Shown here: positions 1 through 10,988 of the stretch, in pieces | Layout: each line of letters opens with the position of its first letter | How positions within the stretch are numbered: the first letter of the stretch is position 1 | Origin: Isochrysis galbana | Taxonomy: Eukaryota; Haptophyta; Isochrysidales; Isochrysidaceae | DNA length: 64,000 nucleotides | Direction of reading: 5' to 3' | NCBI GenBank assembly: GCA_018136815.1 | Contig: CM030939.1 | Coordinates: 3,775,419-3,839,418 of the forward strand | Notes under the pieces: model-generated | What the model saw: the letters and a program-made list of their open reading frames with translations, nothing else | Told to the model about the DNA's origin: nothing | Database searches by the model: none | Program-made: the position numbers and the translations under genes

Positions 1-511
1 TGTGTGTGGCATGTGGCATGTGGCATGCCTTCAAGAGCCTCCAGGGGTCGCCAGTCGCTAGGCGCCAGTGGCAGTGGGCAATTTAAGTTTAAGGCCTGCC
101 GGCGCAAGCGCGTCATGCGTCATCGCGCGTGCCGCAGGGGAGGGACCGCCACTCCACCTGCAACCTTGTGTGGACATGAATTGGCGCCCATTGGACGTCT
201 ATCGTCTCCGAGTGATGCCCGGAGAGCCCAACTTCCAACTTCGAGCTGATTCCGGGCGCGCTGCAAGCCCGTTTTCGACAATCCATCCATATGGGGGGGC
301 ATGTCAGACAGCAAATACACAGGGGCCTTCCGCACAGTCACAGTCACGCCAATCGTCCAGGCCGCGCGCCGAAATCTCGTCGCAATCAGCCATCTGCAGA
401 TCGCTTTGAATGTTGATGTCTGACGTAGTGACGTAGTCGAAGGAGCGCCGCCTCCGCCGCCGCCCCAACTTACTGGCCCGTCGCCGCCGCCGCTTTTGCC
501 GATGCTTACTT
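1..511. other. Non-coding stretch with degenerate repeat sequence
   Basis: No convincing coding region is seen. Positions about 30-160 resemble, with many changes, part of the dispersed repeat at 33100-33175: shared phrases are cctccagggg and catcgcgcgtgccgca. A short tandem of tggcatg lies at 7-28. The open frames here are short, overlap on both strands and match no family I know. Confidence 0.4.
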
Positions 512-719
512 GCGGCGCTGCATCGGGCGGGAATCAAATGCCGAATGTAGCTTAGAAGATATAAAGGAACCGATCCCCCCGCGGGCGCGACCGGAAATTC
601 TTTACGGGTAGAGGGTAGAGCGTGAGCGCGGGTGACGGAGGGGGAGAGAGGGGGGGCGAATCGCACCATTTCTTGGCGAAGATTTTCGTAGCGTCAGGTA
701 GCCCCCCCCCCGGAGCTTT
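512..719. repeat. Dispersed repeat, copy 1 (about 205 bp)
   Basis: This block is nearly identical to 10989-11191, differing by a few substitutions and small indels. Both copies begin near gctgcatcgggcgggaatca and end in a C-run followed by gagctttt. On the minus strand both encode the same short peptide phrase (GLPDATKIFAKKW). In the second copy that phrase is the tail of a gag-like reading frame, so the repeat is probably a piece of a retroelement. Confidence 0.8.
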
Positions 720-1631
720 TATATTGGGCATCGCGCCACGGTCAAAAAATGCAGCCCAACCCTTACTAGTAGTTACAAAGCCCCTGTTTGACTGCCCTAT
801 AAGCACTACTAATGCCATTGTCTATTGTAATACTATTGTACCTTCTCCATGGTTGTGGTCTATGTATCCTTGGTTAGTAGTTAGTAGCATGCGTGCTCAT
901 TTATTTTCTAGATGGTGAGGATGAGACGGCTCCAGACATCCGGAGTCGGGAGTCGGGAGAGGGCCCGCTGTTCGCCACCCACACGGTGCTCCTCTTGTGC
1001 GCCGCGACAAGGGAGGTGGGCGGTGGGCGGCGAGCGTCGAGGAGGGGCGAGGGGGAGAGAGAAGTCTAAGTAGAGAAAAAAGGGGGGGGGGGGGGGACGG
1101 AGAGAGAGAGACGATGAGAGAGAGAGGGGTGGAGAGGGAGGGAGAGCAGAGGGAGGGAGAGCGAGAGCGAGAGCGAGAGCTCGGCCGGTAGCGCGAGTGG
1201 GGAGGAGGGAGGGGGTGCGTGGAGACGGAGGGGGAGGTGAGACTCGGCGTCAGACTTCTCGCCCTCCGCCCTCCCCTCGTCCTCGTCCTCCTCCCCCTCC
1301 CCCCCCTCCCCTCTTTCCCTTCCTTTGGGTTGGGGCCTTGGGGTGGCGGGAGGGACGGGTGGGCGAGCCTCTCCCTTCCCCTCCCCGCCCTCTCTACTAC
1401 ACCCTCCCATTCCCCACCCCCCCGCGGAAGCAGAGGGAGAGCAAGGCCCGAGAGAGGGGAGGCCACCGGCAGAGAGGAGTCGGAGAGCGAGCCAGGCGGG
1501 GACGAGCCGGGGGAGCGAGAGATCGCACGCGCCGGCAGGGCGAGACCCTCCCTCCCTCCCTCCCTCCCTCCCTCCCTCGCTCGCCTCCCTCTTTCTCTCT
1601 TTCTCTCTTTCTCTTTGCCAGCGCATGCGTG
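720..1631. other. Upstream flank and 5' leader of the AP2/McrB-N gene
   Basis: The part before about 980 is unremarkable. From about 1010 to 1200 the plus strand is purine-rich (GA repeats, a G-run at 1082-1096). From about 1260 to 1620 it is pyrimidine-rich, with tandem tccc at 1547-1576 and ctctttct at 1585-1617, ending just before the ATG at 1632. A reading frame stays open through it from 1197, but its composition (long Pro/Arg/Ser runs) looks like untranslated leader. Confidence 0.5.
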
Positions 1632-4600
1632 ATGCAGTTTGACGTGGAGGACATTGATGATGACGTGCCGCAGCCGAGCGAGCCTGCGCTGACGGCGCCC
1701 GCGCCCTCCGCCTTCATGGTCCAGATCTCGGGGCTCGCCAAGCGCACCGATCTCAATGGCTTATTCGGCGTGGCGACCGAATACGACGCTCACTCTGACC
1801 GGTACCGCGTGCTTGTGCTAGGCTCACGCGAGAAGGTCAACATCCGGCCGGCCAACCTAAGCTTTGGGAACGCACTCAACTCGATGTCCGGCGAGTCGCT
1901 CAAGACAATTACCGCGATACAGGAGGCGGAACTCGCGAGAAGGGCGGCGCCCGCAAGCGCAACCGATGGGGCTAGCGCGTCCTTCACACCGGCACAAGCT
2001 CGGACGGCAGCAGTTTCAGCTGGCGTTCCGATACCAGCTGGCTCGTTCGCTGCCATGCCGCAAGCGGCGAACCCCGCGTATCACGTGTTGTCAGCTCTAC
2101 CCACTTCGGGCGTGCGGCCGCTCAAAGCGCCCCCAACTTCCGTTCGTCCAGCCATAATGACTGCTGAGGCGAAGCGGCGTAAAGCAGAGGAGCGTGAGAG
2201 GCTCAAGCTTGAGCTCATTGAGCAAAAGCGTCTGCTTAAGGAGCAGGCCCGTGCACAGAAGGCGCAGGAAAGGCACGCACTTCAGCTTCAACGTGATGCA
2301 GAGAAGGCGGCGGCGCGCGAGCAGAAACTACGAATGCGCGAGAGGATGCTCCGGGAGAAGGAGAGGGCACGCGAATTAGAACGTGAAGCCCGGGATGCGG
2401 CCCGTGCTGCGGAACGGGATGCGAGAGAAGTCGAGCGATGCGTTGCTGACATGGTTAGGCGGGTCGAAATCCGGCTATATCGCGAGGCACGCGCCGAGGA
2501 AGCGGAGCGCGTCAAAACGGAGGCGAGGATGGAACGGCAAATGCGCGCCGATGAGAAGGCGCGCCGTGAGGAGGCCGAGGCAAAAATACGGGAGGAGGCA
2601 GCTCTGCGCCGTCAAGAGCAGCGCCCTGTTGTGTACACTCAGCTCAATATCAAGGGGATAGGCGTGGGCACGGCGCGTGTGTGTCTGGAGCTCTTGCAAC
2701 CGTCGGAGGTGCGGGAAGTCCCAATGGCGCTGAGTCTGGTGGCCAACCGCCTCTTCCGTGAGTACGATGCAGCGGCCAACACTGAGCCCTTTGGCCGCTC
2801 GCACCGATGGGTCCAAATGATCCGCGGCGCCGAGGCACATTTGCAGGCGGCCGTCGGTCCCAAGTACAATGTGCGCAGCTCCATGGGCTGCGGCCGCTGG
2901 GCTTTCGTGCCGTGGCTTGTCGTGGCAGATCCGGGCGAGTCGACTCAGCATGGGCTCTACCTCCAATACCTCTTCGCAGCCGACATGTCTTCGGTTTACC
3001 TTTGTCTCGGGCAGGGGACCTCCAAGCTCAAGGTTGCCTTTGGGCACGCAGCGGCCATCCGGCACCTCAACGAGGTAGCCAATTTCGTGCGCACCAAGTG
3101 TCGAGAGCTCCTTGAGCCTGGTTCAGCGTTGCACACTGCCGGGTTCGATCTGAACGGGAAGATCGACTTGCGCGCGGGCGGCAGCTCCACCCTTGCAGCG
3201 CAGTACGAGCAAGGTGTCATTGTCTCTCAAAGGTACGACGCGAAGGATGGTATGCCTGCTGAGGCTGAACTCATACGACAGTTGCGTTGCATGCTCGACT
3301 TGTATTCGCGCGTGCTCCAGGACAACGACTACATTGAGAACATTGTGAAGCCCAGCGACGCGAAGCTCGCCACAGTGTATGGCGAAAAGCTCCGTGCTAT
3401 CCACAGCTCCTTCATGAGCGACGACGAAGAGGAGGGCGAAGAGATCTGGGGCGACAATGAGGGCATGGAAGGCGTACAGGAGCGCGAGGATGCCGGCGAG
3501 GATATCCGGGCAACGATTGAAGGGCTTGCGTCAGCCCAGGCTGCGAAGGATGAGGACCACAGTTGGATCCGGCAGCCATCGAAGGCGGCCCGACGCTCCA
3601 GCTTAGCTACTGCACCCGGCGAGAACCATCGGCGGGCTGCCGCAGAAGACTCGGAGGAGGACGCATTGGCGGAGGTCGATGTGCGACTGCCAAGGCCGCG
3701 GGGGCGGCTGAAACAACACGACCGTGTGTGGTTCCGGCTCAGTGGAGTGTATGTGCGCCCACAATTCGATCTGCCGGCGCCTACGGGAAAGGGCACGAAG
3801 CGCGGACGAAGCGATGAGATAGACGCAACTGAGGAGTGGTTTGAGGCGCAGCGGAAGCGCAGCAGGGAGCGCCGTCTCATGCAAAGGGAGCGCTCACCGG
3901 GCGTCTACAACCTGCGGCGGTTCGGCGGCAGCACCCCGTCCCTTGCCGAGCCGCCTAGTCCAGACGACAGTGACACTGACTTGCAAGAGGCGGAGCCGAT
4001 CACATCCGTGGAGACGGCACCATCGGCCGTGGCCAGCCCCCCAGACGCCATAAAGGCTTGTAGCACCTTTGAAAAGCCCGTCAATGACGCCAACGCAGAT
4101 GATGCACTCGCTGGAACAGCACCAGGCCAGCCAGAGGTCCTGGCGGCATCGACGCAGGTAGATGCGGAGGCCGTCACGACGGACGGCACCATGGCTGTGG
4201 ATGGAGGCCTAGCGGCCGGTCCACAGGATCCCTGCCTACTAGATGGTGGTGCGCCGGAAACGCCAGCCCCTGCTCCGGAGTCCGGTGCCCTTTCGACGCT
4301 GAGCGACGATTTGGAGTCGTTGTTCGACCCGGAGGGTATCGACCAGGAAGAGCTCGACGGCATACTCGATGAGCAGGGCGGATTAGACGAGGAGAGCGAC
4401 GCGGCGGATGAGGGTGCCTCGTCAACTCGAGAGAGTGTGGATGACTCTACGGCCGGTGCGGCCCAACAGGATGCACCTGAGGCAACGGCAACAGAGAGCG
4501 GGTCAGATGGTGTCGAAAAGCATGCAGAGTCCACAGGGGAAGCAGCGAGCGGCACTCAAGAAAGTCGGCGCTCGCCCATAGTCGGCGTCGACCGGAAGGC

Positions 4601-5090
4601 AGTGCGGCTAATGGCCGAGCGCGCACGCGCCATTGCGGCAGCGAAGGCGGGCGTCGCCCTTGAGCTCTCGAAGGAACCCTCGCCAAATTCCCCTTCCTTT
4701 GTCACTGAGGTTGAAGGGCTGGGCAAGCTCTTGCTGTCGACGCGCAACAGTACGGGATACCAAGGTGTCTTCACACAGCGCGATAAGTTTAAGCAGCACC
4801 GTGTCCGCTACGTCACTCTCCTAAATTTTGGCGGGGTCACTAAGATGATTGGCACCTTCTCGTCCGCGCTGGAGGCCGCCATCTGTTACACACGACGCAA
4901 GCAAATCCTGGACGCCAAGAGCCTCAAATGCCCTCGTCGACCTCGTACGCGCAAGGCGCCTTGCTCGCTGCTTCCGCCTATCGCACTTGAGCACCAGCAT
5001 TCCCGGAAGCACGAAGTGCTAGCAGCGGCTGAACCCACCAAACCCGCACAGCAACTGCCGCTGCAACCAATGGAGGTGGAAGATCTGTGA
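1632..5090 (+). CDS. Multidomain protein: SH3-like segment, coiled coil, McrB N-terminal-like (DUF3578) domain, AP2/ERF-like domain
   Basis: The ATG at 1632 is chosen because everything upstream in frame is simple sequence; it gives 1152 aa with no visible intron. Residues 41-76 form a small SH3-like module (LNGLFG, DRYRVLV, IRPANL). Residues about 175-330 are a highly charged Arg/Glu/Ala coiled coil. Residues about 340-560 resemble the N-terminal DNA-binding domain of the McrB restriction enzyme (DUF3578): note GRWAFVPWLVV, LYLQYLFAADMSSVYLCLGQG and the trailing helices. Residues about 600-1030 are acidic and low complexity. Residues 1033-1095 resemble AP2/ERF (STGYQGVF, then MIGTFSSALEAAICY). 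Known members: McrB-N reads modified cytosine, and AP2 binds DNA. A nuclear DNA-binding or chromatin role is inference. The combination is unfamiliar to me. Confidence 0.8.
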   Translation: MQFDVEDIDDDVPQPSEPALTAPAPSAFMVQISGLAKRTDLNGLFGVATEYDAHSDRYRVLVLGSREKVNIRPANLSFGNALNSMSGESLKTITAIQEAELARRAAPASATDGASASFTPAQARTAAVSAGVPIPAGSFAAMPQAANPAYHVLSALPTSGVRPLKAPPTSVRPAIMTAEAKRRKAEERERLKLELIEQKRLLKEQARAQKAQERHALQLQRDAEKAAAREQKLRMRERMLREKERARELEREARDAARAAERDAREVERCVADMVRRVEIRLYREARAEEAERVKTEARMERQMRADEKARREEAEAKIREEAALRRQEQRPVVYTQLNIKGIGVGTARVCLELLQPSEVREVPMALSLVANRLFREYDAAANTEPFGRSHRWVQMIRGAEAHLQAAVGPKYNVRSSMGCGRWAFVPWLVVADPGESTQHGLYLQYLFAADMSSVYLCLGQGTSKLKVAFGHAAAIRHLNEVANFVRTKCRELLEPGSALHTAGFDLNGKIDLRAGGSSTLAAQYEQGVIVSQRYDAKDGMPAEAELIRQLRCMLDLYSRVLQDNDYIENIVKPSDAKLATVYGEKLRAIHSSFMSDDEEEGEEIWGDNEGMEGVQEREDAGEDIRATIEGLASAQAAKDEDHSWIRQPSKAARRSSLATAPGENHRRAAAEDSEEDALAEVDVRLPRPRGRLKQHDRVWFRLSGVYVRPQFDLPAPTGKGTKRGRSDEIDATEEWFEAQRKRSRERRLMQRERSPGVYNLRRFGGSTPSLAEPPSPDDSDTDLQEAEPITSVETAPSAVASPPDAIKACSTFEKPVNDANADDALAGTAPGQPEVLAASTQVDAEAVTTDGTMAVDGGLAAGPQDPCLLDGGAPETPAPAPESGALSTLSDDLESLFDPEGIDQEELDGILDEQGGLDEESDAADEGASSTRESVDDSTAGAAQQDAPEATATESGSDGVEKHAESTGEAASGTQESRRSPIVGVDRKAVRLMAERARAIAAAKAGVALELSKEPSPNSPSFVTEVEGLGKLLLSTRNSTGYQGVFTQRDKFKQHRVRYVTLLNFGGVTKMIGTFSSALEAAICYTRRKQILDAKSLKCPRRPRTRKAPCSLLPPIALEHQHSRKHEVLAAAEPTKPAQQLPLQPMEVEDL

Positions 5091-5730
5091 TCATACCATG
5101 GGGACGCTAGCTGACGCTCTTGGATCCTGTCAGAGTGCGGTGTGAGAGTCGGGTGCTAGGTAAGCTGTGCAGGGAATGCGCGCGTCGTGTGTTTCACCAG
5201 CCGTCATGTGACTTGTAGTCTCATCTTGCTGCTGGTCCCCATGAGGTCCCCATGAGCAAACTCATTCTTCAAGTTGTGCTATGCACAGCTGTTGTCGTAC
5301 TTCCTTTCGTGATGTTGAAACTGAGTCACGTTGAGTTCTGCCGACTATCGGTTCGCTCATTTTTTCGTCGCTCTTTGTCTTTGTCCCATTCTTATTCTTA
5401 CCGAGGGCTATGGGTTATAATAAGTTATAAGAGCTTAAGACTCACTTCATCATTCCTCGCTTTTAATTGTCGTTGTACAACCATATTGTTATTGTAGTAG
5501 GAGTCTCAATGGGGAGGCGAGGCGCCTCTCCTCGGGCACGATCACAAACTCCTTCCCCTCTGCCCTCTGTCACTAATCATAATCACTAATCTACTAATCG
5601 CTTATGATTGGTCGCCATGGACCATGGAGGGGGGCCTCGCCCCCCCCCCCCCCCCTTTTCTCGACTCCCCTCATGGGGGGCGAGCACCTATCATGGATAC
5701 ATCCATCTCATGCAACGTGGATGCTCAACT
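5091..5730. other. 3' flank, no gene seen
   Basis: This is the 3' flank of the AP2/McrB-N gene. It becomes AT-richer around 5330-5500. A C-run of about 17 nt (5640-5656) lies in a gcc/ccc-rich block with catggggggcgagcacc at 5672, which looks like a degenerate relative of the repeat that starts at 5731. Confidence 0.4.
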
Positions 5731-5940
5731 AAGTTTATACTTGGTTGACCCATGGGGGGGCACGAGCCCCCACCTCTCTCCACTCCTCCCCTACCATGGG
5801 GGAGGAACCACCCATCCTCCTGGCATGCCTGATGGCTTGCCAGGAGGCCACTCAACTATCAGTAAAACTGATAGGGTCATGGGGGCCCCGTGCCCCCCTT
5901 CCTCCATCGCAGACACCCCCTGGGTGGGCCTGCACTAGGG
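5731..5940 (+). repeat. Dispersed palindrome-led repeat, truncated copy
   Basis: The copy starts with actaagtttatacttggttg and continues with cccatgggggggcacgagcc, a pyrimidine-rich stretch and ctggcatgcctgatggcttg. The same order is seen at 7066, 32733 and, inverted, at 49107 and 52412. At about 5850 the copy switches to a second palindromic unit (actatcagtaaaactgatag at 5854), followed by gtcatgggggccccgtgccc. That second unit also occurs at about 49910-49945. Confidence 0.7.
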
Positions 5941-7065
5941 CCAGGTCAATACTTCTAGCAAAACTTGCCCAAACTTCTCGGCCAAACTTGCGGGAATCTT
6001 GTAGCGGACTACCCAAACTTCTCGTGTAACTTCTCACAATTTGTCGTGCCGAAAGTAGCCGCAGGTACATCTGCAACACGTTTTCCCCTTACTTAGGAGA
6101 CCAAAAAAAACTCAATCGCAACGCAACACAGATAACACATAACCAACTACCAACTACGTACGTACGCCGCCTTTCGCCTTTCATACTTCATACACACATT
6201 GTCATTTAGCTATACACATGACACATATATATCTACTATGATATATTCGTTCGATGTATGTGTATGTTGTATGTTCAATATTGTACGTGCTTGTAAGATA
6301 TTCACATTCAAGAGCAAGGACAACACAAACACAAACCATCATCACAGCACACAGCACACTCCTCATCCTCATCCGACTCATCCGCACCCGCGGAGGCTAC
6401 CATGGGGTCTGGGACCCAAGGCCCAAGGGCACCGGATATGTGCTAGTTACACCTATCCGGTCACCATATCCAAAAATCTCGTGATTGAGATTGATGAATC
6501 CTCAATCTTGACTTTGACTTGGTCAATTTTCGCCCTTTTGGAAGTTAAAATAGAAAATAGAAATAGCTGTTTGACCGCCGTATCAGTATCAGTGCCCCCC
6601 CCCGTATCACTCGGGACATCTGGCTCGTTAGGCATGGCGGGATTCCGGGACTGAAAAGTTGTGTCCTATTAGCTAGTGGCTAGTGGGGTTGGGGTTGGCT
6701 GTTGGCTAGGATATAACAATAATTAATTTATTTAACTCCTTCCTCTCTGGCCCTCTGTTAAGCCATGGCTCATGGTGCCATGGTATACCGCTTTACGCTT
6801 TACCTTTGCCTTTGCTGGGATATGAGCATGTGTACCATATGGCTGAGGCATCAATCACCACATCTCAGACCCACAGCGGGCGCCAATCGTCGATCGTGAC
6901 TCTCACTCTCATGCCCCCGCACGGGGTGCCTTCGACCTGACCTGGCCCCCACATCCTGGCAACCAGGCAGAGAGTAGGAGTAATCCCTCCGTACTCCGCC
7001 GACAGAAAAGTTGGTAAGTCGCCCGACCAAACCAACGGGCTTTTTCGTGTGTACTCCACTTGAGT
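5941..7065. other. Repeat-bearing intergenic DNA
   Basis: No credible gene is seen. It contains an AT-richer stretch (6070-6360) and a block at about 6585-6680 (cactcgggacatctggctcg to gtcctattagctagtgg) that recurs at about 7845-7915 and in part at 17967-17995, so it belongs to the same composite repeat family. Confidence 0.4.
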
Positions 7066-7915
7066 ACAGTAGAACAACTAAGTTTATACTTAGTTCGCCC
7101 ATGGGGGGGCACGAGCCCCCCTCTCTCTCCACTCCTCCCCTGCCATGGGGGAGGAACCACCCACTCTCCTGGCACGCCTGATGGCTTGCCAGGAGCACAC
7201 AGCCCTGCTGACCCATTCCTCTCCCCACAGGCCCGCCTGATTCGCCCGCCCTGGCCCGTCGTGGCCTGCCCATCCCTCTGACCAGCCCCTCCTCCCCCTG
7301 GGCCCCCCTGATCAGGACCCCCAGCCAGCTCCAGTCGACTGGCAGGGGCTCGAGAGCCAGCGAGGGAGAGGCAGGAGGGGCCAGGGCCATGCCCCAGCCT
7401 CACCTGCCCCCTGAGCTGCGCTCCCAGGCCCCTGCCGGCCTCCTGGGGACCTGAAGAGGGGCCGCAGGCGCGCGCCATGGGCCCCCGCCGCAGGGAAGAG
7501 AGGAGGAAAAGGGAAGAGGGAGGGGAGGGGGGAGCGGCAGCTCTCCCCTCCGGCAGAAACGTGTCTTCTCGCCCCGTTTGGGTAAGAGAAGACGGGGGCG
7601 CCAGAGCCAGGAGGGAAGGGCCGCGGCTCGCCGCGGCCACTCGCTTCGGCGAGGAGAGATTAGCGCTCCTGGGCCCCTATTCACGAGTGCCCCCCCCCCC
7701 GCGTTGCTTTTACCCGAAAGGGGTTTCCCCCCAGCGTGGACTCGAGGAGAGGACGTGCTGGGGTGCGCGGGGTCGGTGCGTGCACTGGGGGGAGGACAAA
7801 TATCGAGGGGAGGGGGCAGTGGGGCAGTGCCCTCTCCCCCCGGTAGCACTCGGACACCTGGCCCGTCAGGCATGGCGGGATTCCGGGACGGAAAAGTTGT
7901 GTCCAATTAGCTAGT
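7066..7915 (+). repeat. Dispersed palindrome-led repeat, long copy
   Basis: The copy starts at aactaagtttatacttagtt followed by cgcccatggggggg, then pyrimidine-rich DNA with ctggcacgcctgatggcttg. The section 7395-7640 (gcgcgccatgggccc, cagctctcccctcc, cgcggctcgccgcggcc) matches 17690-17965. The section at 7845-7915 matches 6585-6680. Open frames through it are short and differ between copies. The mechanism of spread is not evident. Confidence 0.65.
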
Positions 7916-8282
7916 GGGGTTGGCTAGGATATAACATTAATTATTTTATTTTTATTATATACTTGAGTACAGTAGAATAAGTGTTTTTCCTTTCGGGGCT
8001 TCGTTGTACGAATCTCCGCTGGCTCTTCCATCTATAGTAGTAGTTTCGAGCTTTCGAAAGCATTCCTTGATTGCTGCTGCTCTCTTGACTGGCGCGGCGG
8101 GAGGATCCCCTCGCGCGGCTGCCGCGGCGTGACCCACTGCCATCCTTCCATCCTCCTCCTCCTCCCTTCCACCTCCCCCGCCCTCACCCCCACCCACCCA
8201 CCCACCCACTCCTATCTTCTCCTTCTCTCCTTTCCCTCCCTCTCCTTCCCTTCTCTCTGTCTCTCACTCCTCGCGCAACAGG
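7916..8282. other. Promoter-side flank of the Rieske oxygenase gene
   Basis: This is the short upstream region of the Rieske oxygenase gene. It has an AT-rich patch (7930-7965) and a pyrimidine-rich leader with tandem cacc/ccac (8185-8208) and tctc stretches running to the ATG at 8283. Pyrimidine-rich leaders also precede the genes at 1632, 20136 and 41050, so this may be a general promoter/5'-UTR style in this genome. No discrete regulatory motif was identified. Confidence 0.4.
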
Positions 8283-10133
8283 ATGCATCCACCGCTGGGC
8301 GCTAGGCGATGGTCGGCGCAGGCATCAGTGCGCACCCAGTTGGTTCTGTGTGCAGCAGCAAGCACGTCACCCTACGCGCGCTTCGACTGGACTGCCCACT
8401 TCTATCCCGTCGCATGGGTTCGAGATCTACCAGCCGGCGCGCCTTCGCGAGTGACGCTCTTCGATGAGGACTACGCGGTCGTGCTGCGAGAGGGCGGCCT
8501 TTCGCCACTCGCGATGCGCGACGTGTGCCCGCACCGGCTGGCTGCGCTCTCCGAAGGCCGGCTCACCCAGCAGGGATGGCTGCAATGCGCCTACCACGGT
8601 TGGGCCTTTGATGAGGACGGCGAGTGCAAGGCAGTGCCTCAGGTAGATACGCGCGCAGGAATGGGAGCATTGTGTGCGACAGCTGTGGAAGCCGTCGTTT
8701 CCCAGGGCATGCTGTGGATTTGCCCTTCGCCCAAGGGCAGTCTGACGGAGTTGCCGCCAGTACCGATCGTCCCGGAGATGGACGACCCAGAGTACAAGTA
8801 TACGCCGGTGGTGCGAGACCTTCCCATCGATTATTCGATTCTGGTCGAGAACATTCTTGATCCGGACCACGGCCTTTTTGCGCATCAAATGCCTGGCTTC
8901 GATCTTTACACTGCAACGCGCGAGGATCCGCAGCTGGTTACCATCACTGATGCTCCGATGCTGCGCATCGAGTCACGTGTCCCCGCGAAGCCGAAGCTCG
9001 TCGAAAAGGGCGCAGAGTCCATGACCGCCGCACAAAAGATGTCCTCAGTGCCTTCGGCAGCCACACCATTGCTAATCGGCACTAGTTCATTCACACCGCC
9101 TGCATGCATCGTCACCGGCCGGCGTGATGAGGAGGGTAGATCCTCGTTTCTAACCTGCTTCTTCCTCTCTCCAACTGGAGTTGGCCGCACTCGTTTCATG
9201 TCGGCAGCCGTTGGCAAGGCGCCCATTAGGCCACCTCGATGGCTGGTGCACATCTTCCTTAATCGCTTTCTAGACCAGGTGTTGCTCACATAATCCGCTC
9301 TTGCTTCACGCAACACGCCCTCTCCCTCCTACCGGGAGCATCCACGTTTACGCCAAGGTCTTCTCATGTGCAAACTCAAGCACTTTCCTTTTCTTGTCAT
9401 CGAACAGGATACGTACTTGCTTGCAACTCAGCAGCCGCATGTCCTACGTGCCGAATATGATTGGGCCGTTCGCTCGGGATTCGTCCCAGCTCTTGGCTCT
9501 TCAAGTACTGGGGACGATGCGGCCACCGCCAAGACGAGAACAGCGCCTCCACTACGTCGGTGCATGTATAAGTACCGCTCGCCCACTGAGCGGCTGCTCC
9601 TTGAGGTCGGCAAATTCCTCGATGCATCGCTTCCTTATTGGCCAAGCCGCTACAAGGAGGCGCGACACTTTCACGCAACATGCCCTCCCCGAGAAGTCGT
9701 GCTCAACCGCCACTCGCAACACACGGCGGTTTGCCAAGACTCTAAAGATGCTGTCCAACGATTGCGAGGCGTGCGCAACGTTGCATGGTTCGTAGCTCTC
9801 GTGCTTGCTGTTCGTCGCGTGGCGCAGCTGCCCTTGGAGCTATGGCCATCCGTACCAGCCATCGATGGGGCCTTCTTCTTCAGCTATCTCAACAATGGGC
9901 CCATCGCCGCCACCACCACTGCGGCCATATGCCTGAGTCGGGTCGTTTCAGTTATGGCTTCGTGGATCCTAAAGGTTGCAAGGACTTGCGCGTTGCCCGC
10001 AACTCTTGCAGCGGTTGGATATGCGGCGCACGTTACTATGCGGGAATTCCGCTTTTCCTTCTCGGAACGCGACCGTGATGTATGCATGTCTAGAGTCCCA
10101 TCGGTCTACGGCGATGGTCGCTTGGAGCAATGA
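8283..10133 (+). CDS. Rieske non-heme iron oxygenase, pheophorbide a oxygenase/TIC55-like, two exons
   Basis: Exon 1 is 8283-9278, the GT-AG intron 9279-9407 (129 nt, phase 0), exon 2 9408-10133; total 573 aa. The splice joins FLDQ to DTYLLATQQ, restoring the family's conserved stretch that follows the catalytic domain. The Rieske 2Fe-2S ligands are C82, H84, C102 and H105 (CPH, 17 residues, CAYH). The mononuclear iron motif N-x2-D-x2-H-x4-H is N190, D193, H196 and H201. Two or three hydrophobic helices near the C-terminus fit the membrane anchor of plastid-envelope or thylakoid members. The N-terminal 30 residues (Arg, Ala, Ser rich) could target the plastid. The C-terminal CxxC of land-plant PAO and TIC55 is not evident. 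The exact substrate (a chlorophyll catabolite or another pigment) cannot be read from sequence. Confidence 0.88.
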
Positions 10134-10988
10134 TCGACAAGAGCATTTGCACAATAGGGATGCATGTCTCACTTGTGCCACACAAGCATTTTGCAACAAG
10201 GAATCGGGCAAACGAATGCAATCTCTAGCTTCCTCCTCAACGGATGGCCTCGACAACGTGCATTCCACCTTGCCGGCTGATACTTGCTACTGCCTAGCAA
10301 ATGGTGGAGACTCCCGACGCTTGGGTGGTCGCGGGCCTTGCATGCATTTTCCAAGAAGTAGCACTTCACAACGCCCTCTTATTCTTACTTGACCATCGTT
10401 TGTCACGTCATGCTAGTTGGGGTCTCAATGATGACCTATGAAAAGCGGCGTTGAGACATCGTTGCACATCGGAAGGAACGACTGTAGCATCGTGTAGGGG
10501 TCGTGGGTAATAGTCATCATGTAGTCCTCTTAGGCTGGGTTGTCGCCGGCTGGCCTCCCCCCGCGCGTGGCAGCTAGCAAGCACAACGCAAACTTCACAA
10601 CGCTAGCGCCCATCGCGCTCGAACACTTCGCCTGCGGGGCAACAGGTTGGAATGGTGCCGTGAGTACCGTGAGGGAGCCTCGGTACCCACGGCATGTTGT
10701 GTTCCTGCCGCTCTGAAGGCTGTAGGTAGGAAGACCGCGAAGGCAGCCTCAACGCGGAGGCTCGTCAGCCACGCGTGGACGGCCGCGTTGGGCAGCTGGT
10801 CCTGGTTCTCGATGCCGAGTGCTCGAGTGAGGGCAAATCCTGCGAGGGGCGGGTCGGGATGGTCGGTACGGGGTCTGTGGTAGCCAGGGTAGCTGCGTGC
10901 GCGCGCTGTGAGGAGCTGGGTGTGTGGGTGGGCTGCGGGGGCAATGATGCCAGAGGGTCAAGGGGTGGTCGGACTGTCGGCAGCCCGA
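10134..10988. other. 3' flank of the Rieske gene, no gene seen
   Basis: There is no convincing coding region. The first 250 bases are probably the 3' untranslated region. Open frames on both strands are short and look random in composition. The segment 10640-10985 is GC-rich without recognisable domains. It ends where the 205-bp dispersed repeat begins. Confidence 0.4.

Noticed and set aside
1197-1631. N-terminal extension of the AP2/McrB-N protein in the open frame before 1632
   Set aside because: It reads as Pro/Arg/Ser runs from simple pyrimidine- and purine-rich DNA; the first ATG followed by normal protein sequence is at 1632.
5252-5497. 81-aa frame after the AP2/McrB-N gene
   Set aside because: Short, unremarkable in composition and unlike any known family; lies in the 3' flank.
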